Shown piece by piece: positions 36,327 to 47,753 of a stretch of DNA of 64,000 nt (the stretch's first letter is position 1; the number at the start of each line of letters is the position of its first letter). A program made the position numbers and the translations under genes. The stretch comes from Isoetes taiwanensis. Lineage: Eukaryota; Streptophyta; Lycopodiopsida; Isoetales; Isoetaceae. The notes below the pieces were generated by a model. It had not been told where the DNA came from, made no database searches, and saw only the letters and a list, made by a program, of their open reading frames with translations. The stretch spans positions 17,993-81,992 of the forward strand of contig JAJEKV010000835.1 in assembly GCA_021234155.1 (NCBI GenBank), in the 5' to 3' direction.

Positions 36327-37108
36327 CTAGCAGGTCTTTATGAGTGTCGAGGCGACTACATTGTCTACAACACCAAACATGCGACCACTTTCACTAAGTG
36401 TTGCAAGCTGTGGCATCGGCCACAAGCTTGGCGTGGCATCTCTCATTGGGCCTTTTCGGCGTAGGCATAGCTTCATCCGTAGTGACCGCCGGTCATCACC
36501 TAATCTAGTGTCGATTCTTTGCATTGATTAGGATGGGTAAAGATGATCCTGCAAAGCCATAAGGCATATCCGCGACATTCATGCAAAAGTGTGCAATTCC
36601 TCTTGACAAGTTCTTCCCTAAGAAATACCCTTGGGGCCGATGTAGTGAACCAAAGCGGGTGGTGGGATCCTCAGCGACAACCGGTTCGACTTCTTTATTT
36701 TGTGCGGTAGGGTGGAAGTAGGTGTTATCTTCAAGCTTCGATCCATCTCTCTCGGGCCACAAAATAAAACCCCCTGCGGACTACGCAAGTAGTATTGAAA
36801 ATTTGGGTTCGAGGATAAGGCAATGGAATGCTCCCATCAAGAATAGCTTCCCACAGACACCTGTGAAAACCCTCGGGCAAGGGCAAGTTATGGTGCTTTG
36901 AAGTTGTGTAGGCAAGCCTCCCCCACCGCCGTCCCATTGAATAAAATAGACCTAGTGGTCCCATCGACATAAAACAAAAAATGGAATCTTTGTTAGAATC
37001 CGTGGCGATTTTTATAAAATATCTGCCAATGCAAAAGGTGAGATTAGTCAACAACACGGAAGCTACGCGCCGGATACCACATGATGCGGTTTTCCCGCGC
37101 TCCCGCAA
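36327..37108 (-). pseudogene. Chain of three overlapping minus-strand frames, unknown product
   Basis: Not recognised. Three open stretches (37108-36731, 36762-36505, 36524-36327) abut with short overlaps and lie in three different frames on the same strand. Together they cover about 780 bp with almost no internal stops, which is unusual for this neighbourhood and is what one ORF with two frameshifts would look like. The translation contains LPLPEGFHRCLWEAILDGS, then DPTTRFGSLHRPQGYFLG, then a short basic end. I cannot tie these to a transposase or host family. The alternative is chance openness in a locally G+C-richer patch. Confidence 0.28.
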
Positions 37109-40100
37109 AGACCCGCGTAGTGAATTACGGTAAGAAGCGGAATCTCCAACTATGCTAGCGTTGGATCGCGGCCCATGATCCGTTGGAGTGGAAAGGATCA
37201 GATATCTTTGCCCACATCCTAACCTTGATTGCCAAAATGAAGTGTTTTATAAAGGTCCCGATATGTTGCATGTTCTCTAATATGTTCTCCAACATGATCA
37301 AACGCGTGCATTTCATATCGTGCTTGACCATTTCAACTATGAAGTGTAAAGAAAGTTCTTACCAAAGCCCATGAGACCCTAACAAAGTATAGAATGGATT
37401 TATTGTGAAGCGGACCTATTAAAGGCATATAACGAATGCAGGTCTTGTAAACCAAGCCTATTCAGAGCATATAAAGACCGGAATTATTGTAGATGAGCCT
37501 ATTGAGCGCGCCGAATGGTTCATGGAATAGATGAATGCAATTGAAGATGGCCCGGTCAGAATTCATGCAACAAATCATCCAGAAGAACACTGTCCCAAAA
37601 CTAGAAGAATGCATTAGTAGAATGGATTTAGTCTGCTCTGAGACCTTTAAAGCATATAACAATTCATGGAATGAAGAATGCAATCGAAGGTAATTGATCT
37701 ATCCCGCGAAATGATCTTGAGAAAATCACCTCTTGTCTAATCTGAGAATAGCGCCCAGCAAAAGCATAGAATAGATATGCACATACCCAATAAAGGCATG
37801 CCCGCGATTCAAAGAAGCGATTTGAGCAGGTAAATTTGTATATGCATATAAATCCTAAAGAGCTAAGACATCGGTTCTTGCACGTATTGGCAGCTTATAT
37901 ATGCGTTCGATCTTTGAATTTTGAAATTCCGGCGGCAGTATTGCTTCCTGCCTACGTAGAAATCTCAGGCGCTGAGCTAGTAATTCCTTACGAAATTGTT
38001 TGGAATGAATTGCTCTTCACATTTAATGGCATTGGCAGACAAATTTCTTTTTAAAATTCGATCAATGGCCTCTTATTTGTGCCATATTAGTAGAGACTCT
38101 CTCACAATGTGATCATCGTACATTTTGAGGTACATTCGTAGCGGTAAGAGCAGATCTCTCTATCGGCCGAAATTTAAAGCGTGGCTGGTGCTAACTTTCA
38201 TATCCTTAATCTTGCGGGCTTCTCGCAGCGATGAATTTATGATAAGTGCATTTTATGTCGGACACATTTATGCTTCGGGGCATTAATGAAGGCATGTAAA
38301 CCATTCGTTAATGAGGGGCGCCCGGTGACGGAATTAGTGCTTTATCTGCAGTCGGTATTTCACCGGGACATTATGTTGAGGACATTTATGGCCGGGCGAC
38401 TCGAATTTCATAAGCCCATTTAGCGATTTTTAGTTAGAGTTTCATAGAACCTTGGGAAAAGAATCCCTAGCGCCGGGAAAAACCGGTAGCCTTCATCATC
38501 TCGATCAAGCCATAAAGAATTAATTCCGTAGCTTTCTTTAGCACTAGTCGATTGACACCATTGCATCTTAAAATTTCAATGAAAAATTTCGGCGGATGCG
38601 CCATCACAATGCGTCTCTATATGTATGAGTTGTGAGCATTATAGTGCTCTAAAGAAATCGCGTGCGCGTTTAAAGGCTATCATCTAGTGTTTTATTGTTT
38701 GAAAGATGCGCCTCCGGCGGTCGCGAAACGTGTTTCTTGGAACATGTTTGTTTGCATTGCTTGCGGGATCGCTGGTCGCGTTAGCGTTCCTTGCGACACT
38801 TTTAAAAATGTTTGCGCTTGCTTCTCTTTAAACAATAGAGGTTCAATTAATCCTCACTAATCATGACAGCGATTTCTCTGAGATAAAGGCCTCAAGGATC
38901 GGCGGCTTGCATTCCTTTTCACGGCTCTCTTGCTTTAAGATGTCCACATTGACCTTTTAATCATACGTATAAACCTTGACCTGCAGAGGCCAAATGTTGA
39001 ACAATGTGATGGCCAACTTTCCAGGGTAAAAGTCGGAAGTGGTGCATCATAGATTGCCCAAGCGTCTGCCGCTATCAAGGGACCGGGAAGGACTGCCTCT
39101 TCTTGAGACGAGGAAAGGGCGGATGACTTTTGAGCAGGTTGGGCATCATCGCCAGCCATGTGGGTCACGAAGAATAATGTCGCGGATACCATTATATGTG
39201 GCGTGGAGGACGCGCAACGTTCGCGGTTGTGGGTACATCATGCGATAAGCCAGAACTCACGACCCTCCATCATGAAATTCGCGGCAAAAGTGAGAACAAG
39301 CGGCTGATGGCAGGGTGTGCAGGTGCAAAGGGATATGGTTGGATACGCCCATCATATGATTTAACATCTCTCTCACGAGTGCGTAAAGTGCAACAAAAGA
39401 TCTTCTTTGTGGGCTTGACAGAATGCGAGAAAGGGATTGTCAGGTAGATAAAGAAGCCTCCGCTCCCTTCTTGTGCAATTAAGGCTACCTAGGACAACAA
39501 GCTACCTCGTATGGATATGGCTGGTTGGTAATGCGGTTGCTAAGAAAGAGCCAGTTGCTCCGGTACGGCTGCAGTTGGTGAATCACATGCACTGCCCGTC
39601 CGTTATCATGGAAGGCACATGCGCTACAATCCAGCTATCTCAGGCGGATTTAGCCAGATCCCTCACTTTGCCAGAAATTGCTCATGCCCCCTATAGTACA
39701 TTCCTGGTGAGGATGAAGACGCTGCAGCGAACGCGTGCTTTCAAGATTAAAGGCTGCGAGTTAAATGCGAGTGGTCGAAACCGACCTTCTTCATCATAGC
39801 CTACTTCATGGTGTCAACTACCACCTCAAGCTGCCAATAACGCGTTGCGGTCACTGTGCGACTCAGTTCAACCTGAGAGAAAAAACTTGCCTGAACAAGC
39901 GGCACAAAAGCTACAGAGAGTTTAGAAAATTTTATCCCACATAGAGTGGATGGTGCTGAAACCGAACATCCAGCAGCGGCGGTTTGGTTTTCTCAACGTG
40001 GCCTTCATCGGAGACGCGTCTGGGATGCGAGATGTTGTGCCTGACCCCATCACAAAATAAATACTTGTATACATACATTCTTGTCATGTATTAAAATACT

Positions 40101-43100
40101 AAATTATTTTCTTCCTTGAAAAAATAATTAACCAATTACGAGAACTGAGGAGCTTCGCAAGTAAAAATTCTACATTATTTAAAACCACAGCGAGCATATT
40201 GCGGCGCTCGAGATCCTTTACTTTCTGTTATGGGTAGCGTTGAGCGATGCTTAAGATTTACAAAAAGTTTATGCCAAAGAACGCGAGTCTTGAATTGAAA
40301 CACATCAACGAAATTTTATCAATTTTCTATTCAATGCACAGCGACGACCGGAACAACTGTCTGAAACCAATTGTCAGCTTCGCTGAATTGCGTAATGAAG
40401 CCTGGGCTTTGGTTGCCCTCCCACAGAGACCAACGAGCAATGATGACACTCGGCGGAAGGTTAGCCTACTCATTTTTCTTTGAAAGCAGTCCGTAGCGTC
40501 CGCGTAGTATTTTGAGGATTTTGTTGAAGTCGCCACCACTACGCATTGAAGGTAAAAAGAACTTAAGCGGTTTCTCTTTATGTCGACCTGGAGGCAAAGT
40601 TCATGGAGGTTGTAAATATAAAATTGACGCCGCAGGCTATCGGATGATCATGGAGAAGCTGCAGGAGAAACTGGCAATTTTCAATAAAACATTATTTCAC
40701 CGGTACTGCCTTCATTGGCATGGTATCGCGAGGTAACCCAACTGGATGAGATTCTAGCGGGAAAGACATATTTGAAGGTCGCGATCACGGATATAAGCGG
40801 CGGAGCCGAGGTTGCAATAGCGAGGCCTTAGACATGAGAACTCGACCTTTGATGCCGTGAGGAGTCTTATCTTATACCCGATTACTTGCTAGATACAGAA
40901 AATGCGGCGGCATGGAGGAGCTGTGGCACTATTCCACGAACTCAATGAAGAGGCTACTTGATATAGCGGTATGGATTTTGATTATATCAGAGCCAACTAT
41001 AACAAGGATCCGTCGAAATCTTCCACTATGTACAGCTACGCTATACTCCAAGCCCAATGAAAGGAAGCGAAAAGAAAGAGAAACATTGTTAAAACTATAA
41101 TCCATTGCACTGCAATGGGGGCAAGTGTCGAGAAAAATGCTACAATGGTTTCATTGATATCTTGTGATTTAAACCTTGTGTGGGATAATGAAAAAATACC
41201 ACCGAGATCTTTTGTGGATCGCCAAGCATGACAAGCTGCGCAGGTATATCACATATTGTCATGTTCTTGAGATCGATCCACTTGCCAGCTGCTTGTTCGG
41301 CCAAAAATGGGATCGAGAGGGGAGTTCGCATGTCTCATGGTGCTTATGAAGAACAAAATTTGGGTTAGCAAGAAAATGGTTGAGATTTCAATACTACATC
41401 ACCCATGTGGCGATCAATAGAAAGTGAGGGCGTCCATCTTGCTGTGCTGACGGGTTGGGTCTAACTTCGAGGGGACCAATGCCAAAGAGGCACACCTCTT
41501 CCAAAGTCCAATCACGGGTAATGAGGGAGGTGGACTAAAAAAGCGAAAAAATATCGAATACTTCACGGGTAAGCCAAAGTTCTCATAGGCGTATGGAAGG
41601 GATTTCGTTCTCAAAGGCGGGCTAAAACGTGGTATATTTATGCCATGGTCAAAGTTGGTTCCCGATGATGGTGCTGTTCTTGACTTCTTTTTTGCCGGGG
41701 CGGCTTCTAGAGTGGCTCTAATGCAAAACGTGGCGTTTCCTTGAATATGGCCGTCTGCTTGTTTTGAGATGGTTCTTAGGGGCAGAAAGTAGCGGCTGAC
41801 GTAAAGAAGAGGAGAACAGAAAGAAGTCCCTAGCGGCATTGGGACATCCAAGATAACTCAACGGTACGTCGAGTAACATAGGCGATCACGGACCCGGTTA
41901 GATCGAGAGAGCACGAAGGCTACGAGCTTCGGGCATTGCTAGAAGGCAGAAAGGACTTCATTTGCGCAATTCCATTCAAAAAGCCGAGTCTTAGACGAAG
42001 TTTGATAGCAATGCCATTATGCTTGGTATGATAAACAAAATAATCTACCAATTTGAATACTGGTACCTCAAATAGACTCGGTTTGAAAGGCGAGAAAAGA
42101 TGAGGAAGCAAGAGAAGGAAGTGCCCGGAAGCGCGTCCAGAATTCTTTGGTATTTCTGAGGAGAAATTGTTGAACACCACGATTTTCGAAGTGTCGCGAG
42201 GAGGATATCGCCAATGCAATGGGCGTAGAAGATCCAGCCGGTTTCACGGGGATATTCCGAAATGAATCTTATCACGGACCCTTAGTTAGGAAAGGAACGT
42301 ACAGATAGAATGGCCAAGGAACTTGGCATTATTCGAATACGTGGCGAGAGACTCAATAGTTGGGATTGGTGAAGTATTCGGCTTTTTGTTGGATGTAAAC
42401 ATCTTGTAAAGATTATGAGATTATTATAAAAAGTATTACCTTTTGGGCTTTATTGTATATTTTTTTACATTTTTTAGCAATTAAATAATGACCTTTGTAT
42501 TATTATCCAGAAAGTTGATGTATTCATATCAATAGTATTCTTGAACTTGTGGGAAGATGCATACTAGCGATCCTCGACATGTTGATATCTACAATGTTAA
42601 CCTCCTCATAAGGTTGCATTCGGCTCTCGCCCTTTCTCCCCGGTTAAAACTTGTCGCCATGGCGATTTCCCTGGCTGTAATGACATTATAATACGTTCTA
42701 TGTTTATTATTTCCAACCACGGTGAAGCATCACCCATAGAGTGCTTTTCATGAGGATAAAATATGGCCCGGCCAACCTTGCCATTGCAATATGCTTGGCA
42801 GTAACTCATTTTCGCTTTCCGAGGGAGGGTAATGTCACGACCTATTTGGTTGTCATGAAAACCAATTTCTCTAATTAGCGAAATCACACTTTATCCTTAT
42901 TTCGATGCCTTCTTATCATGCTCTCAAACTGCGAACTTATTTTGCAATGTATAAAATCAAATAAAAGTTAAGTTATATAAAATCACAATAGCAAATAAGA
43001 AAGTTTGTACTCAAACTTTGATTCGGGGGGATAAAATTGACCATTATTCTTCCGTAGCACAATATAGACCCATTCCTAAAAACTCTAAATATCCATCTCC

Positions 43101-43112
43101 TCAATTGTGGTG
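37109..43112. other. Intergenic DNA, no gene recognised
   Basis: Degenerate repeats at 37380-37690 are listed separately. 38.2-40.0 kb is richer in G+C and CpG than its flanks. The longest ORFs, 39473-39799 plus (108 codons) and 41414-41851 minus (145 codons, with further open minus-strand frames at 41920-42275), do not resemble families I know. Codon-like continuity on the minus strand from 42.3 to 41.4 kb could mean an old element, but evidence is lacking. Confidence 0.4.
37380..37690. repeat. Degenerate tandem repeats
   Basis: The phrases AGAATGGATTTA, CCTATTAAAGGCATATAACGAATGC-like and TTCATGGAAT-GA-GAATGCAAT-GAAG recur in the same order two to four times with many changes. The clearest pair is about 37516-37552 versus 37660-37690. 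Unit boundaries are uncertain. Confidence 0.45.
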
Positions 43113-43920
43113 TACTGGTGTTGAATCAGGCGAGGCTGAGAGCATCGGTCCCTACGGGATTCGCGAGGAGGTAGGAAAAGTAGTGGACATATTTCTTGGA
43201 TTTTGTCATGCGAGATGATTATATGTCTTGAGGTTGTGCTCCTTGTGGATGAGCGCAGTGGTAAAAGCTTTAAATGTTCAGGTATTGTGTTTTCTTGGGG
43301 ATGGAGGCCATGTGATAATAATGCTTTTAGCGAGCATGGATATTGTGAGCGGTTAGTGCCGGTGAATAAAATTTTCAATAAAGAGGAGGAAGAAAGGATA
43401 CCGAAGGCGTGGTTAAAATGTTTACCTAAGTGCATTTTTTGTGACTTGTTAGCCAATTAAGTCAATGCGACATTATTATTGCTATATGATCTAGATCCCT
43501 TTTCTGCGAGAGATTTGCCAAATTTATTATATGCAATATGTCGAAACCTTCGTCTGTGACACGATGGAAGATTTGCATGTAGCTAGTTTTAAAGCCAGCA
43601 TTCACATTTATTGTATCTCTGCGATGCATTCTATTGATCTATGCTACATTCATGGCGTCTTAGAAGTTTGCAACAATATAAAAACATGGAGTAGACTAGC
43701 GGAAGATTGAGTCATTCGGCTGTATAGAAGGTTGGTTGCCCCTTGTGATTAATATTGCAATGTTTTCTATTCAGTGTTGTTTTAGATAATTGTCAATTGG
43801 TCTTAGAACAATAAAATATATTTATTCATTAAAGTAGGTAAAAATCTGAGGGGCCTTATAATGAAGATGTATGTTTCATGTTTTGATTTGGCATCGAGGT
43901 TGCAAGTAGATCACACATCC
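43113..43920 (+). pseudogene. Diverged duplicate of the kinase gene 3' end
   Basis: Matches about 33016-33875 in order and orientation, roughly 10 kb downstream. Landmarks include TTCTTGGATTTTGTCAT, GATGATTATATGT, GTTCAGGTATTGTGTTT and AGCATGGATATTG, then CAATAA-GAGGAGGAAGAAAGGATAC encoding the KEEEERI end of the last exon, and then the 3' flank to 43920. Exon ends are eroded: the acceptor CAG before exon 19 now reads CTTGAG, and the last exon has lost internal bases. No kinase domain or upstream exon copy is visible before 43113, so this is a truncated, non-functional segmental copy. It retains introns, so it came through DNA rather than a spliced transcript. Confidence 0.85.
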
Positions 43921-45099
43921 AGCCTTTTACAACAGGAAAGATACTTAACAAGGTGGATGTATCCGAACCATTTGAAGATGCTGGATGATTTACTCATCTT
44001 GCTTTTGTAAGGATGCACACAATGCTTTTGCTTAAAAGTTCACTAGAGAGTTCTAAAAAGGAGAGTCATTAGGAGTTCTAAAGAGGATTATGTTTGTTCT
44101 ATTTGGGGCCAAAAGGGTGGCACTAAAGCAACAATCAAAGCGATAAAATTCTCAAAGTCTGAGAAAGAAAGTTATTTTGTTCTATTTAAGGCTAAACGGC
44201 ACTCTTTTTAAGAAAGCAATAGTGAAACGATAAAAAATAGATTGCAATGGCAAAACCTGCCGAAGCGATTGTAGAAACGTTATGTCTACCAAGACAATGC
44301 AAACCCTTTTATCTCGGGCAAATATAGAGGACGAGAGAAATGTAGGCAGATCCTTATGGTATTTTGGCAGTGTATAGAACAAGTTATGTTAAAGATGCAT
44401 GCAGACAGCACGATCTTGTTGCATAGAAATGCATGATAGTGACGAGCAAGATATTTTCATCATAACTTCGGGGATTACGGAGCAAAGGACTGTGGCCATG
44501 GGATCCTCCACCATCACTTGGATGTCGTTAACTCCAATTCTCCCATCTTATCAGCCCTTCTTTGTCGCCGTGCATCTTGGCCATTAATCGGATATTCTAT
44601 TGATTAGAAACCTTGAAATATGATGCGAATCTCACATTCTCGACAAATTTGGTGAAGAAGCAACCTTTAAAAGGAAGGCGCTGGTATGAATGTGAACATA
44701 TGCGGAATCACCGAATGCATAAGGTATGCGCCGTTTTAGTTGTAGATGGTAGAAAGCGGGGCCTTAAGCGTTATGCAGGATTTCCTTCAACACGATTTTG
44801 GAGCGCGAATATTCCACTATAAGCAGTCTTGGAGCATGAATATTCTGCATACATGGCAGATTCTTTAATTTGAAATTATTCCTTGTTTGCTTCATTGCAC
44901 CATTTATTATGTCATGAAAGTATTATGAGCAGGTAAAACCATGGCAAAAAGAAGTCACAGAACCGAAAAGCCAGAATAGCAGTTTTCCGCAAAACATCTT
45001 ATACTATTATAATGTAAAGTTATAACTGTATGTATATCTGCTCTCTCGTATAAGTCATGGCTCGGCCAATAATTTTAACGAATCAACCTCGCAACGTCA
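43921..45099. other. Intergenic DNA with a small imperfect tandem repeat
   Basis: At about 44090-44240 a unit of roughly 100 bp (TATTTTGTTCTATTT, GGC-AAA-GGCACT, AAGCAA-AGTGAAACGATAAAA-like) occurs twice with divergence. Nothing else is recognised. Confidence 0.45.
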
Positions 45100-45852
45100 T
45101 TTCATTTGAGATGGTCGCTGCCGGACGGAGACGCCGCAGTATTATGGACGGATGGCTTTGGTACGGCATTGATCTTTGGTCGGCGGTGATGGACAGTATT
45201 CTTTAAGAACGAAGGCGGACAAGCATCGTGAACTCTGTTCCGGATATGCGCCAATCGCCGCGTATCTCCACCTCGACTTCATCCGGTGGAAGTTCTTCTT
45301 TTATTAAGTGGCGTGAAGACGGATAGCAACGCTGGGATGACGGATGATGAACCTCCTGGACGACAAACGAACAGCCGTGGGAAAACCAAGACCAGATAAC
45401 TTTCTGCCGGTATGGATGGTGCCGTCGTTCGTGGTGGATGAATTAAGCCCTCGTGTTTCGCCGGTATCCGGTTCAGCGGTGACCGGACGGTTTCGGCGCC
45501 GTTTCTCTTGGGAACAGGACTCAATATGGGCGGGATGCGCAGGCCCCGTTTATCTCTTCTCCGAACAGCTGGATAATTCTGCCGACTTCACTCCATTGAT
45601 GGCCCGGATTCCGCCGGCGTGTGTTGTGACGAGACGTTCAGGGATGCTGTTGCGGACATTCAGGCGCATAGCCGACTGCGTCCATCGTGCCAGGACGGAG
45701 ACAGAACCAATCGGCTGCGGGTAACGCATTCCTTGTTTGAACATCGCGTGGTATATGCGATGATGGCGCACTCCGCAGGCTGCCCGGATAGACTTATACG
45801 TTCGCAATGCTCTGGATATGACTATATTCATCGGTCTAATACTAGCCATTAA
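45100..45852. other. G+C- and CpG-rich block, nature unknown
   Basis: About 750 bp of clearly higher G+C than either side, with sharp edges. Open frames on both strands are long for the window (45344-45724 plus 126 codons, 45619-45852 plus 77, 45279-45524 minus 81, 45550-45849 minus 99). High G+C alone lowers stop frequency, so this is not proof of coding. The translations match no family I know and show no signal peptide or repeated domain. It could be a first exon or CpG-island-like promoter of a lost gene, or a fragment from a different source. Confidence 0.35.
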
Positions 45853-47292
45853 ACTGTCCCTTTTAATGGGCCCCGCCAGTTCCAGAAACTTTAGAAACCC
45901 TAATTGTATACTTCATATACTACGCCACTACTACTGCAATCCATAGCGTGATCTTAATATCATCTGGCCATAGATTGTTGTGCTTGAGCATCCATCTATC
46001 AGCACCCCATGTCTTTGGTGGGCTCATAAGTGGTGGCTGGGATCTTTGGATATTCAACTGCGAGGATCCCGTGGAAAGACAATTGTGATGTATTCTTTAG
46101 TGACTGCGTGGGAAGGATTGGGCTGACATTGAGATATAATTCTATCTCTTGATGGCATATTGACGTCCTCTGAAACAATGAAGTTGTCTTTGGAATAATA
46201 AAGATGCAGTGCGTATGTCCGAGGAGAACCTTGACATGATGAAAAGCTTCACCATGTAGGTTTTAGAGACTATCTCACAAACATCAAGTTCCCATGACCT
46301 ACTTCAGCTCCACCCCGGACTTTCTTGGGGTGTGATAGATGGAATGGGCTAGTTTTCCTTATTTACGGTTGCCTGTAATCTAGATACCTTGCTCATAGAG
46401 GTTTGTTATTCCATACATTTAGAGAAGAGTTCCTTGAGATGGCCTCCCTCATGCCACGAAGGTCTTTCTAATGCACTTACTTGAGACTTACGGAAAATAT
46501 GGTACACTTTTATTTTGGCTTCTTCCTTAAAGGCGTGTCCATCAAAATGACTAGAGCACCTTGAGTATTTCTTCTTCCTTAAGCCCCCACCGCGCTCTTA
46601 GGATTACGTAATATTGAAATCCCCAGAATTCTTTCTTAGCCTTGCCCAATTTTTCTAGAAGCTCACTACCCATTTATCCCACACTTCATTCCAGAACATC
46701 CCATACATGACTAGGAATGAATACTATGTGATAGGAATCAAAAGGCCAGCCCTTCTTTAGACTTCTTCTTCTTGGTGCTTTGCTTCTTCTTCCTCCATCG
46801 AGGCATACTTTCTTCTATTGTGTGATAATCTTTGTACGATCATACTTATTATGTCTTCAAAGACCCTTGAAATTCCAATCTTATGAATACAACGGGGTCA
46901 CACTACCCAAGATCTTGACAATGTTCTTTTTACCACCTCTAATAGGCTTTGATTGCTTTCACATGCCCAGCGTAAAGTGAGATTCACATGAATTGACATA
47001 TATGGAAGAGTTTGAAATATGGTAGATGCGAAGGATCTTTAAAAGCGTTCATCTTGAAGCTTAAGACTTACAATAGGCCAGGGCTATCGCCGACAACCAT
47101 ATTGGAAAAGAAAAAAGGCATTTTGACTTGGCTACCACGACAGGGAGCTACAATAAGCGGATGGAATTTTAAACATAGCGAATCAGCTTGATGCGTAGGA
47201 AAATGATATGGGATATCTTGTGCCTTAGCTTTGTGAGTCCTCTAAATGGTGATTCTTAATGGTATACCTAAATTTCCCTCTTAAGAGGAGCA
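45853..47292. other. Intergenic DNA, nothing recognised
   Basis: A+T-rich with pyrimidine-rich patches (46.3-46.9 kb); only short ORFs. Confidence 0.5.
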
Positions 47293-47735
47293 TGACATGC
47301 ATTACGAGAAGGAAGTTCATGCTAATTATTTAGAAAATCTGATTAAGTCACGGGGTTGGCTCCTTTCGATAGATATAAAGATATATATGATTAAGAGGGA
47401 AACAAATAATAAAGGGTTATTTAATAATAGGGTTACGTATTTAGGTCTGCGATGGCAGAACATTTGTTGTTTGAATATAGAAACCACCAAAGATGGTGGA
47501 GGCGATACAACAATGCCTGGCGGTTGGAGCGAGCATGTCGGTCGGATCCATGCCCTATAAAAACTAAGTAGTATTGTATGCGGGGAATGTGATTTAGGCT
47601 GTTGGATGAGCAGGCTTATGCTCGAGAACACTAAATTGCTGTTTGTCATTTGATATTGTCATGAGTATTACTTGCAATGGCAAACACATTCTAGTATTGT
47701 AAGCACCTTAATTGATTTATTGCAAGTCTTCTTCA
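47293..47735 (+). mobile_element. 5' LTR of a Ty1/copia element
   Basis: About 443 bp, repeated in direct orientation at 61168-61627. Shared landmarks in order: GAAGTTCATGCTAATTATTTA, GGGAAACAAAT, TTTAATA-TAGGGTT, AAACCACCAAAG, GGATCCAT and a TATAAAAA box (about 47556 here), then CTCGAACACTAA-like, GTCATTTG, GCAATGGCAAA-ACATTCTAGTAT and CAAGTCTTCTT. The proposed ends are TGA and CA. A primer binding site follows four bases later, which supports this as the 5' LTR. The TATA box marks the likely start of element transcription. Confidence 0.8.
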
Positions 47736-47738
47736 TTT

Positions 47739-47753
47739 GAGGTATATGAGCCC
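47739..47753 (+). promoter_or_regulatory. Primer binding site, tRNA-iMet type
   Basis: The sequence GAGGTATATGAGCCC closely follows the canonical plant copia PBS TGGTATCAGAGCC, complementary to the 3' end of initiator Met tRNA, with a few mismatches. Its position just after the LTR is as expected for first-strand priming. Confidence 0.65.

Noticed and set aside
41414-42275. Minus-strand gene covering a 145-codon ORF and upstream frames
   Set aside because: Open frames are long but the translation matches no family I know and shows no shared motif between frames; left as an unassigned region.
47297-47649. Protein genes on both strands (87 and 107 codons)
   Set aside because: They lie within or across the copia LTR and follow the repeat, not a coding family.
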